Below are positions 1 to 8,387 of a stretch of DNA of 64,000 nucleotides, in pieces. The notes under the pieces were generated by a model. That model worked only from the letters and a program-made list of their open reading frames with translations. It was not told the DNA's origin and ran no database searches. How positions within the stretch are numbered: position 1 is the first letter of the stretch; each line of letters starts with the position of its first letter. Location of the stretch: positions 149,818 through 213,817 of the forward strand of contig NZ_LGIC01000006.1 of assembly GCF_001294535.1 (NCBI RefSeq), given 5' to 3'. Source of the DNA: Cypionkella psychrotolerans (GTDB lineage: Bacteria; Pseudomonadota; Alphaproteobacteria; Rhodobacterales; Rhodobacteraceae). The translations under genes and the position numbers were made by a program.

Positions 1-205
1 CGGTCTGTCCGGGATCGAGACTTTGGCCGCCATCCGCGCCTTGCCGGGGCCGCATTTGCCGGTGGTGGCGATGACGGCGGATGCCTCCGCCTTCGACTGC
101 GCGCTCTATCTCTCTGCAGGCTTGGACGGCTATCTGACCAAACCGCTGACCATGGAGGCGCTGCGGCTCGGCCTTGCCAAACACCTGACAAGCCCAAACA
201 TCTGA
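1..205 (+). CDS. Response-regulator receiver domain, C-terminal fragment
   Basis: The reading frame is open from the window edge (codons start at base 2) and stops at 205, so only the last 67 residues or so are visible. The hydrophobic strand ending VVAMTADAS matches receiver beta-4 with its conserved Ser/Thr, and YLTKPL carries the conserved Lys-Pro of beta-5. No output domain follows, only about 14 residues after the receiver helix. It is therefore either a stand-alone CheY-like regulator or, more likely, the C-terminal receiver of a hybrid histidine kinase that starts outside the window. The phosphoacceptor Asp is not visible. It is 114 bp upstream of the next gene and probably not in its operon. 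Confidence 0.8.
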   Translation, partial: GLSGIETLAAIRALPGPHLPVVAMTADASAFDCALYLSAGLDGYLTKPLTMEALRLGLAKHLTSPNI

Positions 206-319
206 CAAGCGTAGCGCGCTTGCCATAGCCGTCGGCTGTTTGCGACATCGCTGGTCATACCGGACGGGACGCAACCGCTTTGTCGGCATCAACTGCGCCA
301 AACAAGTAGGAGAATCGAC

Positions 320-1753
320 ATGATGGGTGATCTGGGCGCACGCGACGCCACCGAATTGGCGGGGATGGTGGCATCGGGGCAGGTCACGCCGACCGAATTG
401 CTCGAGGCGGCGCTGGCGGCGGTCGAGGCCCGCAACCCCGCGATCAACGCCGTGGTGCTGGTGCAGGAAGCCGCCGCCCGTCGCGCAATTGCCGAAGGCC
501 TGCCGCGCGGGCCGTTCCGGGGCGTGCCGTTCCTGCTGAAAGACCTCGGCTGCGAGGCGGTGGATTTTCCCGGCCACAACGGCTCTCGCCTGCTGGCTAA
601 CACCACCTACGCCCGCGATTCCGCAATATGGCAGCGTATCCGCGCCACCGGCGTGGTGAACTTTGGCCGCACCACCAGTCCTGAAGGTGGCGTTGGCACC
701 GTCACCGAAGCCGCCGTCTATGGCGGCCCTACCCGCAACCCGTGGAATTTGGATCATACGTCGGGCGGTTCGTCAGGCGGCGCAGGCGCTGCAGTGGCGG
801 CGGGGATCGTGGCGTTTGCGCATGGCTCGGATGGCGGCGGCTCGGTGCGGATCCCGGCCTCGAGCTGCGGTTTGTTCGGCTTCAAATCCACCCGCGCCCG
901 GCTGCCCGATGGCCCCTATTCCGGCGAAGGCTGGGCTGGCATGGCGATTGATGGCTTTCTGACCCGCTCGGTGCGCGATACCGCAATCATGCTGGACGCC
1001 TGCGAAGGCCCTGACCTTGGCGCGCCCTATGTCGCCCCACCGCTTGCCCACGGCCATGCCGCCGCCGTCAGCCGCCCGCCGCGCCGCCTGCGCATCGCAC
1101 TCTGCGACACCACCTTCACAGGCGAGGCGATTGATCCAGAAGTGGCGCAAGCTGTACGCGACACCGCGAAACTGCTGGAAAGCCTCGGCCATCATGTTGA
1201 ACCCGGTCGCCCCAGCGCCGATGTCGAGATGATGATGCGGGCTTGGACCGATATTGTCGGTGTCGGCACCGCTTTGTCGATCCAGAAGGCGCTGAACGGG
1301 CGTGATCTGACGCCCGATCTGGTCGAAGGTATCGGTCGTTCCGCCTGCGCCTATGCCGCCACCCTGCCCCCCACCCGCTATCTGGAGGCCGTCGGCGAGA
1401 TTCACAGCTTCGGCCGCCAGATGGCCTCATACTTTGCCAGTGGCCCCGACATTCTACTGTCCGCCACCCTTGCCGAGCCGCCCGCCCGCGTCGGCCGCTA
1501 TCATCACAACCGCGACGACTATGTGAATTACCGCGTAGGCCCCGGCGGCATCTTCTCCTATTCGCCGTTTTGCGCGGTGTTCAACGCCAGCGGTCAGCCT
1601 GCGGCTTCACTGCCTTTGGCACAGTCGGCCAGCGGTTTGCCAATCGGCATCCACCTCGCGGCTTCCTACGGCAATGATGAAGAACTAATCGCACTCTGTG
1701 CCGAAATCGAATCTGCCGCACCTTGGACAGCCCGCCGCGCGGCAATGGCTTAA
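320..1753 (+). CDS. Amidase signature family enzyme
   Basis: A 477-residue cytoplasmic hydrolase of the amidase signature family, which cleaves C-N amide bonds. The Ser-cisSer-Lys triad is visible: Lys74 in FLLKDLG, the cis-Ser in GGSSGG (about 151-152) and the nucleophile Ser175 in [10 protein letters not shown]. Length is normal for the family. An AGGAG at 308-312 sits 7 bases before the ATG, which fixes the start. There is no signal peptide. The substrate cannot be read from the sequence. It lies directly upstream of a polyamine ABC operon, and a second unrelated-looking amidase lies directly downstream of that operon. A role in hydrolysing an imported amide or acylated polyamine is an inference from position only. 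GatA is less likely because no gatB or gatC is adjacent. Confidence 0.88.
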   Translation: MMGDLGARDATELAGMVASGQVTPTELLEAALAAVEARNPAINAVVLVQEAAARRAIAEGLPRGPFRGVPFLLKDLGCEAVDFPGHNGSRLLANTTYARDSAIWQRIRATGVVNFGRTTSPEGGVGTVTEAAVYGGPTRNPWNLDHTSGGSSGGAGAAVAAGIVAFAHGSDGGGSVRIPASSCGLFGFKSTRARLPDGPYSGEGWAGMAIDGFLTRSVRDTAIMLDACEGPDLGAPYVAPPLAHGHAAAVSRPPRRLRIALCDTTFTGEAIDPEVAQAVRDTAKLLESLGHHVEPGRPSADVEMMMRAWTDIVGVGTALSIQKALNGRDLTPDLVEGIGRSACAYAATLPPTRYLEAVGEIHSFGRQMASYFASGPDILLSATLAEPPARVGRYHHNRDDYVNYRVGPGGIFSYSPFCAVFNASGQPAASLPLAQSASGLPIGIHLAASYGNDEELIALCAEIESAAPWTARRAAMA

Positions 1754-1758
1754 GCCGC

Positions 1759-1848
1759 GCCTAAGCGTTGCCAAGCCTAAGCCTTTGCGCGCGTTATCAT
1801 CCTGCCGTGCGCTTAGGCAGTTGCACAACCTAAGCGGCAACTGCCTAG
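1759..1848 (+). promoter_or_regulatory. potA leader: CCTAAGC repeats and alternative hairpins
   Basis: The 180-bp gap before potA holds four copies of CCTAAGC: direct at 1760-1766, 1776-1782 and 1829-1835, and inverted at 1811-1817. The arms TAGGCAGTTGC (1814-1824) and GCAACTGCCTA (1837-1847) form a perfect 11-bp hairpin with a 12-base loop. CTTAGG at 1812-1817 can instead pair with CCTAAG at 1829-1834, so two structures exclude each other. No T-run follows, so it is not a plain terminator. The regulatory role is inferred. Confidence 0.45.
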
Positions 1849-1903
1849 TCTTTCGGCACCTCGAGCGAAGTTTATGTTGCGCCCGCGCGTCCCGGCTGCA
1901 CAA

Positions 1904-1913
1904 TATGATCAAA
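1904..1913. promoter_or_regulatory. TATGATCAAA, near-match to the puu-locus palindrome
   Basis: This 10-mer differs by one base from the TTTGATCAAA palindromes found before the two puu-like units at 43565 and 45099. It lies 20 bp upstream of the potA start. It could be a weak copy of a shared operator, or chance; a single mismatch site in an intergenic region is thin evidence. Confidence 0.3.
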
Positions 1914-1933
1914 ACCAACGGGAGCGAGTCACC

Positions 1934-3001
1934 TTGAGCCAAACCAACGCCGTCGAGGCCCGCAATGCCGTCAAAGCCTTCGGAGAAGGCGATAACTCCG
2001 TCCGCGCACTGAACGATGTGTCTGTCGAAATCCGCAAGGGTGAGTTTTTCACCCTGCTCGGGCCGTCCGGCTGCGGCAAAACCACCCTTCTGCGCCTGAT
2101 CGCCGGGTTTGAGATGCCGACCTCCGGCACCATCCTGCTCGATGGCCAAGACATCACCTACCTGCCTCCAAACAAGCGCCCGGTGAACACGGTGTTTCAA
2201 AGCTACGCTTTGTTCCCGCATCTAACCGTGGCGCAGAACGTCGGCTTCGGTCTGCAAATGCAGGGCCGCCCCGCCGCCGAGGTGAAAGAAACCACGGCGC
2301 GGATGCTGGCTTTGGTCAAACTAGAGTCGATGGCCAACCGCAAAACCAGCCAGCTTTCCGGCGGCCAGCAACAGCGCGTTGCCCTCGCCCGCGCGCTGGC
2401 ACCGCAGCCGAAAGTGCTGCTGCTGGACGAACCCCTGTCGGCGCTTGACCTTAAACTGCGCAAGGAAATGCAGATTGAGTTAAAGCGGCTGCAAACCGAG
2501 ACCGGCATCACCTTTGTGTTTGTGACGCATGATCAGGAAGAAGCCCTGACAATGTCCGACCGAGTCGGCGTGATGTCGGCGGGCAAATTGCAGCAGGTCG
2601 GCGCGCCGAAAGACATCTATACCCGCCCGGTCAACCGCTTTGTCGCAAGCTTCATCGGTGAGACCAACTTCCTCAGCGCCACCGCGGAACCCGGTGCAGC
2701 ACGTCTGGCCACCGGTGCTGTGGTCGAGATGCCGGGGCTTGCCCGCTCTGGCCCGGTCACCGTAACCGTCCGCCCTGAACAAGTCCGGCTTGTCGATGCG
2801 TCCGAACCCGGAGCCATCGCCGCCACCGTCAAAACCCTCGTCTATTTTGGCACCGACACCCATTGCTACCTTGCGCTGCAAGACGGATCAGAGTTGGTCG
2901 CCCGCCTGCAAAGCCCAGCCACCGGTGAGGTTGGCTTGCAACAGGGCCAACAGGTCGGTGTGCGCTTTACCCCCGGTGCCGCCCAGATCGTGGAGGATTG
3001 A
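1934..3001 (+). CDS. potA: Spermidine/putrescine ABC transporter ATP-binding protein
   Basis: The ATPase subunit of a polyamine importer, 355 residues from the chosen TTG start. Walker [10 protein letters not shown] lies at residues 43-51, the signature LSGGQQQR near 140 and Walker B LLLDEP near 162. A C-terminal TOBE-like segment from about 280 is typical of PotA/FbpC-type ATPases. An upstream ATG at 1874 is in frame, but it would add 20 residues unlike the family. TTG at 1934 has GGGAG at 1919-1923 about 10 bases before it and gives the usual N-terminus. The stop TGA is followed without a gap by the ATG of potB, so the genes are translationally coupled. The following permeases and PotD-type binding proteins support polyamine specificity. 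Confidence 0.93.
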   Translation: MSQTNAVEARNAVKAFGEGDNSVRALNDVSVEIRKGEFFTLLGPSGCGKTTLLRLIAGFEMPTSGTILLDGQDITYLPPNKRPVNTVFQSYALFPHLTVAQNVGFGLQMQGRPAAEVKETTARMLALVKLESMANRKTSQLSGGQQQRVALARALAPQPKVLLLDEPLSALDLKLRKEMQIELKRLQTETGITFVFVTHDQEEALTMSDRVGVMSAGKLQQVGAPKDIYTRPVNRFVASFIGETNFLSATAEPGAARLATGAVVEMPGLARSGPVTVTVRPEQVRLVDASEPGAIAATVKTLVYFGTDTHCYLALQDGSELVARLQSPATGEVGLQQGQQVGVRFTPGAAQIVED

Positions 3002-3913
3002 ATGAGCGCCGCTGAAAAAGCCCAAGCCGCGCAATCCACCCGCAATGGCTGGCTGCTCTCAACCCCGGCGCTGGTGATCCTGACGCTGTTCGCAGTGGGC
3101 CCCTTGATGATCGTGGCGGTGTATTCCTTCCTCGCCCCCGGCCAATACGGCAATGTCGAATGGCAGTTCTCGTTGGACGGCTGGCGCGGCATCCTGTGGA
3201 CCAAGGACATCTTTGACGACACTTACGGGCTGGCCGATGCCAATGTGACGATCTTCTGGCGCTCGATCAGACTGTCGGTGCTGACCACACTGCTGACCTT
3301 CGCGGTGGGCTTTCCAACGGCTTGGTTCATCGCCACCCGTCCCGCCAAATCGCGGGCTTTGTGGTTATTTCTGATCACCATTCCGTTTTGGACCAACCTG
3401 TTGATCCGCACCTATGCGATCAATGAGGTGATCCGCAATGAAGGCCTGCTGAACACTCTGCTGCTGAAACTCGGCGTGATCTCGGCGCCGATCCAGCTGC
3501 TGTACACCGATACCGCCGTGTTCATAGGCATGGCCTATGTCTATCTGCCGCTGATGGTGCTGCCCTTGTTCGCGGCCATCGACCGCTTTGACATGAAACT
3601 GCTGGAAGCAGCCTATGACCTTTACGCCAGCCGGATGCAGGTGCTGCGCCGGGTGATCTTGCCGATTGTGAAACCGGGGATCATCGCGGGCTCGATTCTG
3701 GTGTTCGTGCCATCTTTGGGCGCTTACGTAACTCCCCGCGTACTCGGCGGTGGCAAGCAGATGATGATCGGCAACTTTATTGATTTGCAATTCGGTCAGG
3801 GCCGCAACTGGCCACTGGGTGCTGCGCTGTCCCTGACGTTGCTGGTGATCGTGACAGCCGCCCTGCTGATCTATGTGAAATACGCAAACCGGGATACCGC
3901 TCATGGCCACTAA
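3002..3913 (+). CDS. potB: Spermidine/putrescine ABC transporter permease, PotB type
   Basis: A 303-residue inner-membrane permease with an N-terminal membrane segment near residues 18-42, a large periplasmic loop, and a C-terminal block of about five helices. The EAA loop (LLEAAYDLYASRMQVLRRVILPIVKPG, about residues 200-225) docks on the ATPase. The start abuts the potA stop, with GGAGG just before it. The 3' end overlaps potC by 11 bases. PotB and PotC normally form the heterodimeric pore of the polyamine importer. Family and gene order agree, and no defect is visible. Confidence 0.92.
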   Translation: MSAAEKAQAAQSTRNGWLLSTPALVILTLFAVGPLMIVAVYSFLAPGQYGNVEWQFSLDGWRGILWTKDIFDDTYGLADANVTIFWRSIRLSVLTTLLTFAVGFPTAWFIATRPAKSRALWLFLITIPFWTNLLIRTYAINEVIRNEGLLNTLLLKLGVISAPIQLLYTDTAVFIGMAYVYLPLMVLPLFAAIDRFDMKLLEAAYDLYASRMQVLRRVILPIVKPGIIAGSILVFVPSLGAYVTPRVLGGGKQMMIGNFIDLQFGQGRNWPLGAALSLTLLVIVTAALLIYVKYANRDTAHGH

Positions 3914-4706
3914 AACCTTCTCAGTCGCCAAACTGCCCGGCTTCACCACCACCGCCGTGCTGGTGTTCATAGCGCTTTACCTGCCAATCTTCACGCTGGT
4001 GGCCTATTCCTTCAACGCCAGCCAATCGGTTGCGGTCTGGGGCGGGTTTTCCTTGGATTGGTATGCCAAGGCCTGGAACAATGATCAGGTCAAGGACGCC
4101 ACCATGCGCTCTTTGATCATCGCGGTTTCTGCCGCCGTGATGTCCACCGCCGTCGCCACGATGGCGGCTTTGGGCACCACCCGGCGCAAGGCCTTCAAGG
4201 GCCAAACCTTCATCTATGTGATGATCAACCAGCCGCTGATGGTGCCGGAAATCGTCACCGCTGTTTCCCTGCTGATCTTTTTCGGCATGATCAAGCAGGC
4301 GACGGGTATTCAAGGCATTGGCTATGTGATCTTCGCCCATGCCGCCTTCTGCATCCCCTTCGCCTATCTGCCGATCCGCGCCCGGCTTGAGGGCATGGAT
4401 CTGACGCTGGAAACCGCAGCCGCCGACCTTTACGCCTCGCCTTGGCAGATCTTCCGCCATGTCACCCTGCCCCTGCTGCTGCCCGGCGTGATTGCCGGTG
4501 CGATGCTCGCCTTCGTGATCAGCCTTGATGATGTGGTGATCACCGAATTCGTCAAATCCGGCGGCCAAGATACCCTGCCGACCTACATGCTTGGCCAAAT
4601 GCGCCGTCAGCTGACCCCTGAAATCAACGCGATTTCCTCGATGCTGCTGGCGCTGACCGTCGTGCTGCTGACCGCGTTCTTCTTGCTAACCCGCAAAAAC
4701 GATTGA
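3903..4706 (+). CDS. potC: Spermidine/putrescine ABC transporter permease, PotC type
   Basis: A 267-residue permease with six predicted membrane helices and an EAA motif (LETAAADLYASPWQIF, about residues 161-176) that contacts the ATPase. The C-terminal block LDDVVITEF is typical of PotC. The ATG lies inside the end of potB, giving an 11-base overlap and tight coupling. It ends 25 bp before the first binding-protein gene. It is the second half of the pore of the polyamine importer encoded by this operon. Confidence 0.92.
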   Translation: MATKTFSVAKLPGFTTTAVLVFIALYLPIFTLVAYSFNASQSVAVWGGFSLDWYAKAWNNDQVKDATMRSLIIAVSAAVMSTAVATMAALGTTRRKAFKGQTFIYVMINQPLMVPEIVTAVSLLIFFGMIKQATGIQGIGYVIFAHAAFCIPFAYLPIRARLEGMDLTLETAAADLYASPWQIFRHVTLPLLLPGVIAGAMLAFVISLDDVVITEFVKSGGQDTLPTYMLGQMRRQLTPEINAISSMLLALTVVLLTAFFLLTRKND

Positions 4707-4731
4707 CCCCAACCATCGGAGCCTCCCCCGT

Positions 4732-5757
4732 ATGAAAAAGTCCGCTCTTGCCCTCACTTTGCTGCTGACCACCGCGCTGCCGGCCCTCGCAGAAGGCCAG
4801 TTGAACCTGTTCAACTGGGGTGATTACACCTCGCCGGAACTGCTGGAAAAGTTTGAAAAAGAGACCGGTATCAAGGTCACCGTCACCGATTACGACAGCA
4901 ATGACACAGCACTTGCGAAAGTCTCGGCAGGTGGCAGCGGTTTTGACCTTGTGGTCCCCTCGGCGCATTTCGTGCAGATTTATGTCGAAAAAGGCCTGAT
5001 CCAAAAGCTTGACCTGACCCGCCTGCCGCACCACGGCAACATCGCGCCGGAATGGATGGATGTGGAATGGGACAAGGGCCGCAACTATACGATTCCGTGG
5101 CAATGGGGCACCACCGGGATTTCGGTCGATACCTCGGTTTACAAGGGCGATCCCAACACCTCAGAGCTGTTCCTGAACCCGCCAGATGAGCTGAAGGGCA
5201 AGATCAACGTCGTGCCAGAGATGAACGAAGTCGTCGGCCTCGCGGTGATGTGGGCGGGTGGCAAACCCTGCACCGAGGACGTCGCCGTGCTGAAAAAGGC
5301 GCATGACGCGCTGATGAACGGCAAGCAATACTGGACCTCGATGGATTACGGCACCACCGAACATATGGCCAATGGCGATTGGGCGGCATCGGTGAACTGG
5401 TCGGGTGAAACCTTCCGCTCGCGACTGAAAAACCCCAATGTGGTCTACGGTTATCCGAAAGAAGGCTACCCTTTGTGGATGGACTCGGTGGCACTTTTGA
5501 CGGACGCTCAGAATGTCGATGAGGCCTATAAATTCCTCGACTTCATCAGCCTGCCGGAAAATGCCGCCCTGATCTCGGCCTTCGCGCGCTACCCCAATGG
5601 CATCACCGGCTCGCAAGAGTTCATGCCCGCAGACATGGCAACCGCGCCCGAGGTCAATATCCCGGCCGAGTTCAAAGCGGCGGGGCATTTCATGCCAGCC
5701 TGCTCTGGCAAGGCGCTGGAATACATGACGGCGATCTGGACCGATTTGCAGAAATAA
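4732..5757 (+). CDS. potD: Polyamine-binding periplasmic protein, PotD/PotF type (copy 1)
   Basis: A 341-residue secreted binding protein. Residues 1-20 form a Sec signal (KK, then a hydrophobic core, cleavage after ALA). The mature protein begins with LNLFNWGDYTSPELL, the WxxY-type opening of PotD/PotF proteins, and keeps FDLVVPS and the TIPWQWGTTG region that lines the ligand pocket. A GGAG lies about 10 bases before the ATG. It is followed after 28 bp by a close paralogue. It delivers polyamine to PotABC. Which polyamine it binds cannot be read. Confidence 0.92.
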   Translation: MKKSALALTLLLTTALPALAEGQLNLFNWGDYTSPELLEKFEKETGIKVTVTDYDSNDTALAKVSAGGSGFDLVVPSAHFVQIYVEKGLIQKLDLTRLPHHGNIAPEWMDVEWDKGRNYTIPWQWGTTGISVDTSVYKGDPNTSELFLNPPDELKGKINVVPEMNEVVGLAVMWAGGKPCTEDVAVLKKAHDALMNGKQYWTSMDYGTTEHMANGDWAASVNWSGETFRSRLKNPNVVYGYPKEGYPLWMDSVALLTDAQNVDEAYKFLDFISLPENAALISAFARYPNGITGSQEFMPADMATAPEVNIPAEFKAAGHFMPACSGKALEYMTAIWTDLQK

Positions 5758-5785
5758 CACGAGACTGAAACCAAGGGAGACGACA

Positions 5786-6829
5786 ATGACAAAAACAAGC
5801 GTGGCGAAAAAACTTTTCTCAGCCACCCTTCTGTTGCTCGCCAGCACCTCGCTGGCCTCGGCTGAAGGCACATTGCAACTATTCAACTGGGGCGATTACA
5901 CCAGCCCCGAACTGCTGGCGAAGTTTGAAAAAGAAACCGGCATCAAGGTGACGGTCACCGATTACGACAGCAACGACACTGCACTGGCCAAGATTGAGGC
6001 CGGCGCTTCGGGCTTCGATCTGGTGGTGCCTTCGGCCAACTATGTGCCTATTTTCGCCGAAAAGGGCCTGATCCAAGAGCTTGATCTGACCAAGATACCG
6101 CATCACAGCAATATCGCGCCGGAATGGATGGACGTGCCTTACGATCCGGGCCGCAAATTCACCATTCCGTGGCAGTGGGGCACCACCGGCATGGCGGTGA
6201 ACCAGAAAGCCTATTCCGGCGATGTGAACACCAGCGCGATCTTCCTGGATCCGCCGCCCGAACTGATCGGCAAGGTCAACGTGACGCCCGAGATGAACGA
6301 CGTGCTGGCGCTGGCGACGATGTATATGGGCGGCGAGCCCTGTTCTGAAGACGCTGAGCTGATGAAAAAGGTCCGCGACAAGCTGCTGGAGGCCAAGCCG
6401 AAATGGGGCTCGATGGACTATGGCATGACCGAGAAAATGTCAAGCAATGACGTGATGGCGTCGGAATACTGGAACGGCGCGATCTTCCGCGTGCGTCTGG
6501 CTAACCCGGACGTGAAATATGGTTACCCGAAAGAGGGCTATATCAAGTGGATGGATCAGGTGGCGCTGCTGACAGACGCAAAGAACGTCGAGGAGGCCTA
6601 TAAGTTCCTTGATTTCATCAGCTTGCCGGAAAATGCCGCGCTGATTTCCAGCTATGCCCGCTATGCCAACGGCATAACAGGGTCTGAGGCTTTCATGCCA
6701 GAAGACATGAAAACCGCACCGGAAATCTTGATCCCAGCCGAGTTCCAGGCGGCGGGGCATTTCCTGCCCGCCTGCACCGGCAAGGCACAAGACTATATCA
6801 CTGCAATTTGGACCGAACTTCAGAAGTAA
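5786..6829 (+). CDS. potD: Polyamine-binding periplasmic protein, tandem paralogue (copy 2)
   Basis: A 347-residue paralogue of the gene just upstream, with a Sec signal of about 26 residues (cleavage after ASA). Mature start, pocket regions and C-terminus align almost throughout with copy 1: FNWGDYTSPELL, YDSNDTALAK, PWQWGTTG, AYKFLDFISLPENAALIS. Differences cluster in the middle third (SEDAELMKKVRDKLLEAK against TEDVAVLKKAHDALMNGK). GGGAG sits about 9 bases before the ATG. Two binding proteins for one pore suggest separate ligands or expression conditions, but this is inferred. A GC-rich hairpin follows 22 bp after the stop. Confidence 0.92.
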   Translation: MTKTSVAKKLFSATLLLLASTSLASAEGTLQLFNWGDYTSPELLAKFEKETGIKVTVTDYDSNDTALAKIEAGASGFDLVVPSANYVPIFAEKGLIQELDLTKIPHHSNIAPEWMDVPYDPGRKFTIPWQWGTTGMAVNQKAYSGDVNTSAIFLDPPPELIGKVNVTPEMNDVLALATMYMGGEPCSEDAELMKKVRDKLLEAKPKWGSMDYGMTEKMSSNDVMASEYWNGAIFRVRLANPDVKYGYPKEGYIKWMDQVALLTDAKNVEEAYKFLDFISLPENAALISSYARYANGITGSEAFMPEDMKTAPEILIPAEFQAAGHFLPACTGKAQDYITAIWTELQK

Positions 6830-6850
6830 CCCGCGTGATCTGAGAGTGAT

Positions 6851-6871
6851 GCGGGGGTGCACAACCCCCGC
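6851..6871 (+). terminator. Probable terminator of the pot operon
   Basis: The arms GCGGGGGT (6851-6858) and ACCCCCGC (6864-6871) enclose a 5-base loop and are followed by a moderately T-rich ATTCCTATTT. It comes 22 bp after the second potD stop. A hairpin with the same arms recurs at 23152-23172, so this may also be a dispersed stem-loop element. Confidence 0.6.
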
Positions 6872-6956
6872 ATTCCTATTTCAAGCGCTTGCGCGCAAGA
6901 ATGGAGAGGGCTTTCCGCCCCCTCCAAACCTCCCCCCGCATATCGCCTTGGGGTAG

Positions 6957-6978
6957 TTGAGCCAGAGGATGACCAAAT
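6957..6978 (+). repeat. Dispersed Rhodobacteraceae-type intergenic element, partial copy
   Basis: TTGAGCCAGAGGATGACCAA here matches 32548-32568 with a single-base insertion. The wider family (a TATTT core followed by AGAGxxGA or CCAAGATGAA) also occurs near 13273, 23120 (reverse) and 25455, usually beside GC-rich hairpins. In this copy the element supplies the only plausible start codons of the downstream amidase. Confidence 0.5.
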
Positions 6979-8387
6979 TGGCATTGCATGAGTTGTCAGC
7001 CTCCGAGCTGTCGCGGATGATCGCTGCCCGCAAGGTGGCCCCCTCTGAAGTGATGGCAGCACACCTCGACCAAATCGCAGCGGTTAATCCTGAGGTGAAC
7101 GCGGTGATTTCGCTGCGGGACCGCGATGAATTGCTGGCTGAGGCAAAGCGCGCCGATGATGCCATGCCCGCAGGCTGGCTGCACGGCCTGCCGCTGGCGG
7201 TGAAAGATCTCTGCGCCACCAAGGGCTTGCGCACCACCTATGGCTCACCGCTGTTTGCCGATTTCATCCCGGCAAAGGACGATCTACTAGCCGCCCGGAT
7301 GCGCAGCGCGGGCGCGATCTTCATCGGTAAAACCAACACGCCGGAATGGGGCCATGGCAGCCACTCCTTCAACCCGGTGCATGGCGTCACCCGAAATCCC
7401 TATGACCTGGCCGTCACGGCTGGCGGTTCTTCGGGCGGTGCTGCCGCAGCACTGGCCGCGCGGATGGTGCCAGTGGCGGATGGCTCGGACATGATGGGAT
7501 CTTTGCGTAACCCGGCGGCGTTCTGCAATGTCTACGGTTTCCGCCCGACGTGGGGTCTCGTGCCCGGAGACGCCGAGGGCGACACGCATCTGGCCACATT
7601 GGCCACCGAAGGCCCGATGGCGCGCACGGTTGAAGACGTGGCAAATCTGCTGACGGTGCAGGCCGGGGTTAACCCGGAAGTGCCGTTTGGCCGTGAGGGC
7701 ATGGATTTCGCGCGCCATCTTACCACCGACCTGAAAGGCAAACGCATCGCTTGGGCGGGCGATTGGGGTGGTGCCTATCAGTTCGAGCCGGGGATTTTAG
7801 AGCTGTGTGAGACGGCTTTGAAGGTGTTCACCGAACAGGGTGCCAAGGTGGAAGCCATCGCCGCCCCATTCCCGGCTGAGAAGCTGTGGCAGGCGTGGAC
7901 CACCCTGCGCGCCATGCTGAACGCAGGCGGCATGAAGCCACTATACGACGATCCCGCCAAGCGCCTGCAACTGAAACCCGAAACCATCTGGGAAATCGAA
8001 CAGGGCCGCGGCCTGACTGCCCAAGCGGTGTATGAAGCCAGCACGATCCGCAGCCGCTACTACGCCCATATGGCCCGCCTGTTCAGCAAATATGACGCCG
8101 TTATTCTGCCGACCGCGCAAGTCTGGCCGTTCCCGGTCGAGGGACGCTGGCCGCAAAGCATCAATGGCGTCGCGATGGACACCTATCACCGCTGGATGGA
8201 GGTGGTGATCCCGGTCAGCCTGATCGGCTTGCCCGCGCTGAACGTGCCGGTCGGGTTTGGCGCCAATGGCCTGCCGATGGGGATGACGATTGCGGGTCCC
8301 GTTGGCGCGGATGCCAAGATCCTCGCGATGGGCCAAGCCTATCATCTGGCCACCGATTGGCCCGACAAGCGTCCGCCTGAGCTATAG
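6969..8387 (+). CDS. Amidase signature family enzyme (second)
   Basis: A 472-residue cytoplasmic amidase, only distantly similar to the one at 320. Catalytic residues are Lys79 (LAVKDL), the cis-Ser in GGSSGG (154-155) and the nucleophile Ser178 in MMGSLRNPA, where the usual GGS is MGS. The start is uncertain: TTG at 6957 and ATG at 6969 are both in frame, both lie in a dispersed repeat, and neither has a well-spaced ribosome site. ATG is preferred because it gives an N-terminus typical of the family. The last 6 bases overlap the convergent Stealth gene. It follows the pot operon beyond a hairpin, so it is probably transcribed separately. Substrate unknown. Confidence 0.85.
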   Translation: MTKLALHELSASELSRMIAARKVAPSEVMAAHLDQIAAVNPEVNAVISLRDRDELLAEAKRADDAMPAGWLHGLPLAVKDLCATKGLRTTYGSPLFADFIPAKDDLLAARMRSAGAIFIGKTNTPEWGHGSHSFNPVHGVTRNPYDLAVTAGGSSGGAAAALAARMVPVADGSDMMGSLRNPAAFCNVYGFRPTWGLVPGDAEGDTHLATLATEGPMARTVEDVANLLTVQAGVNPEVPFGREGMDFARHLTTDLKGKRIAWAGDWGGAYQFEPGILELCETALKVFTEQGAKVEAIAAPFPAEKLWQAWTTLRAMLNAGGMKPLYDDPAKRLQLKPETIWEIEQGRGLTAQAVYEASTIRSRYYAHMARLFSKYDAVILPTAQVWPFPVEGRWPQSINGVAMDTYHRWMEVVIPVSLIGLPALNVPVGFGANGLPMGMTIAGPVGADAKILAMGQAYHLATDWPDKRPPEL

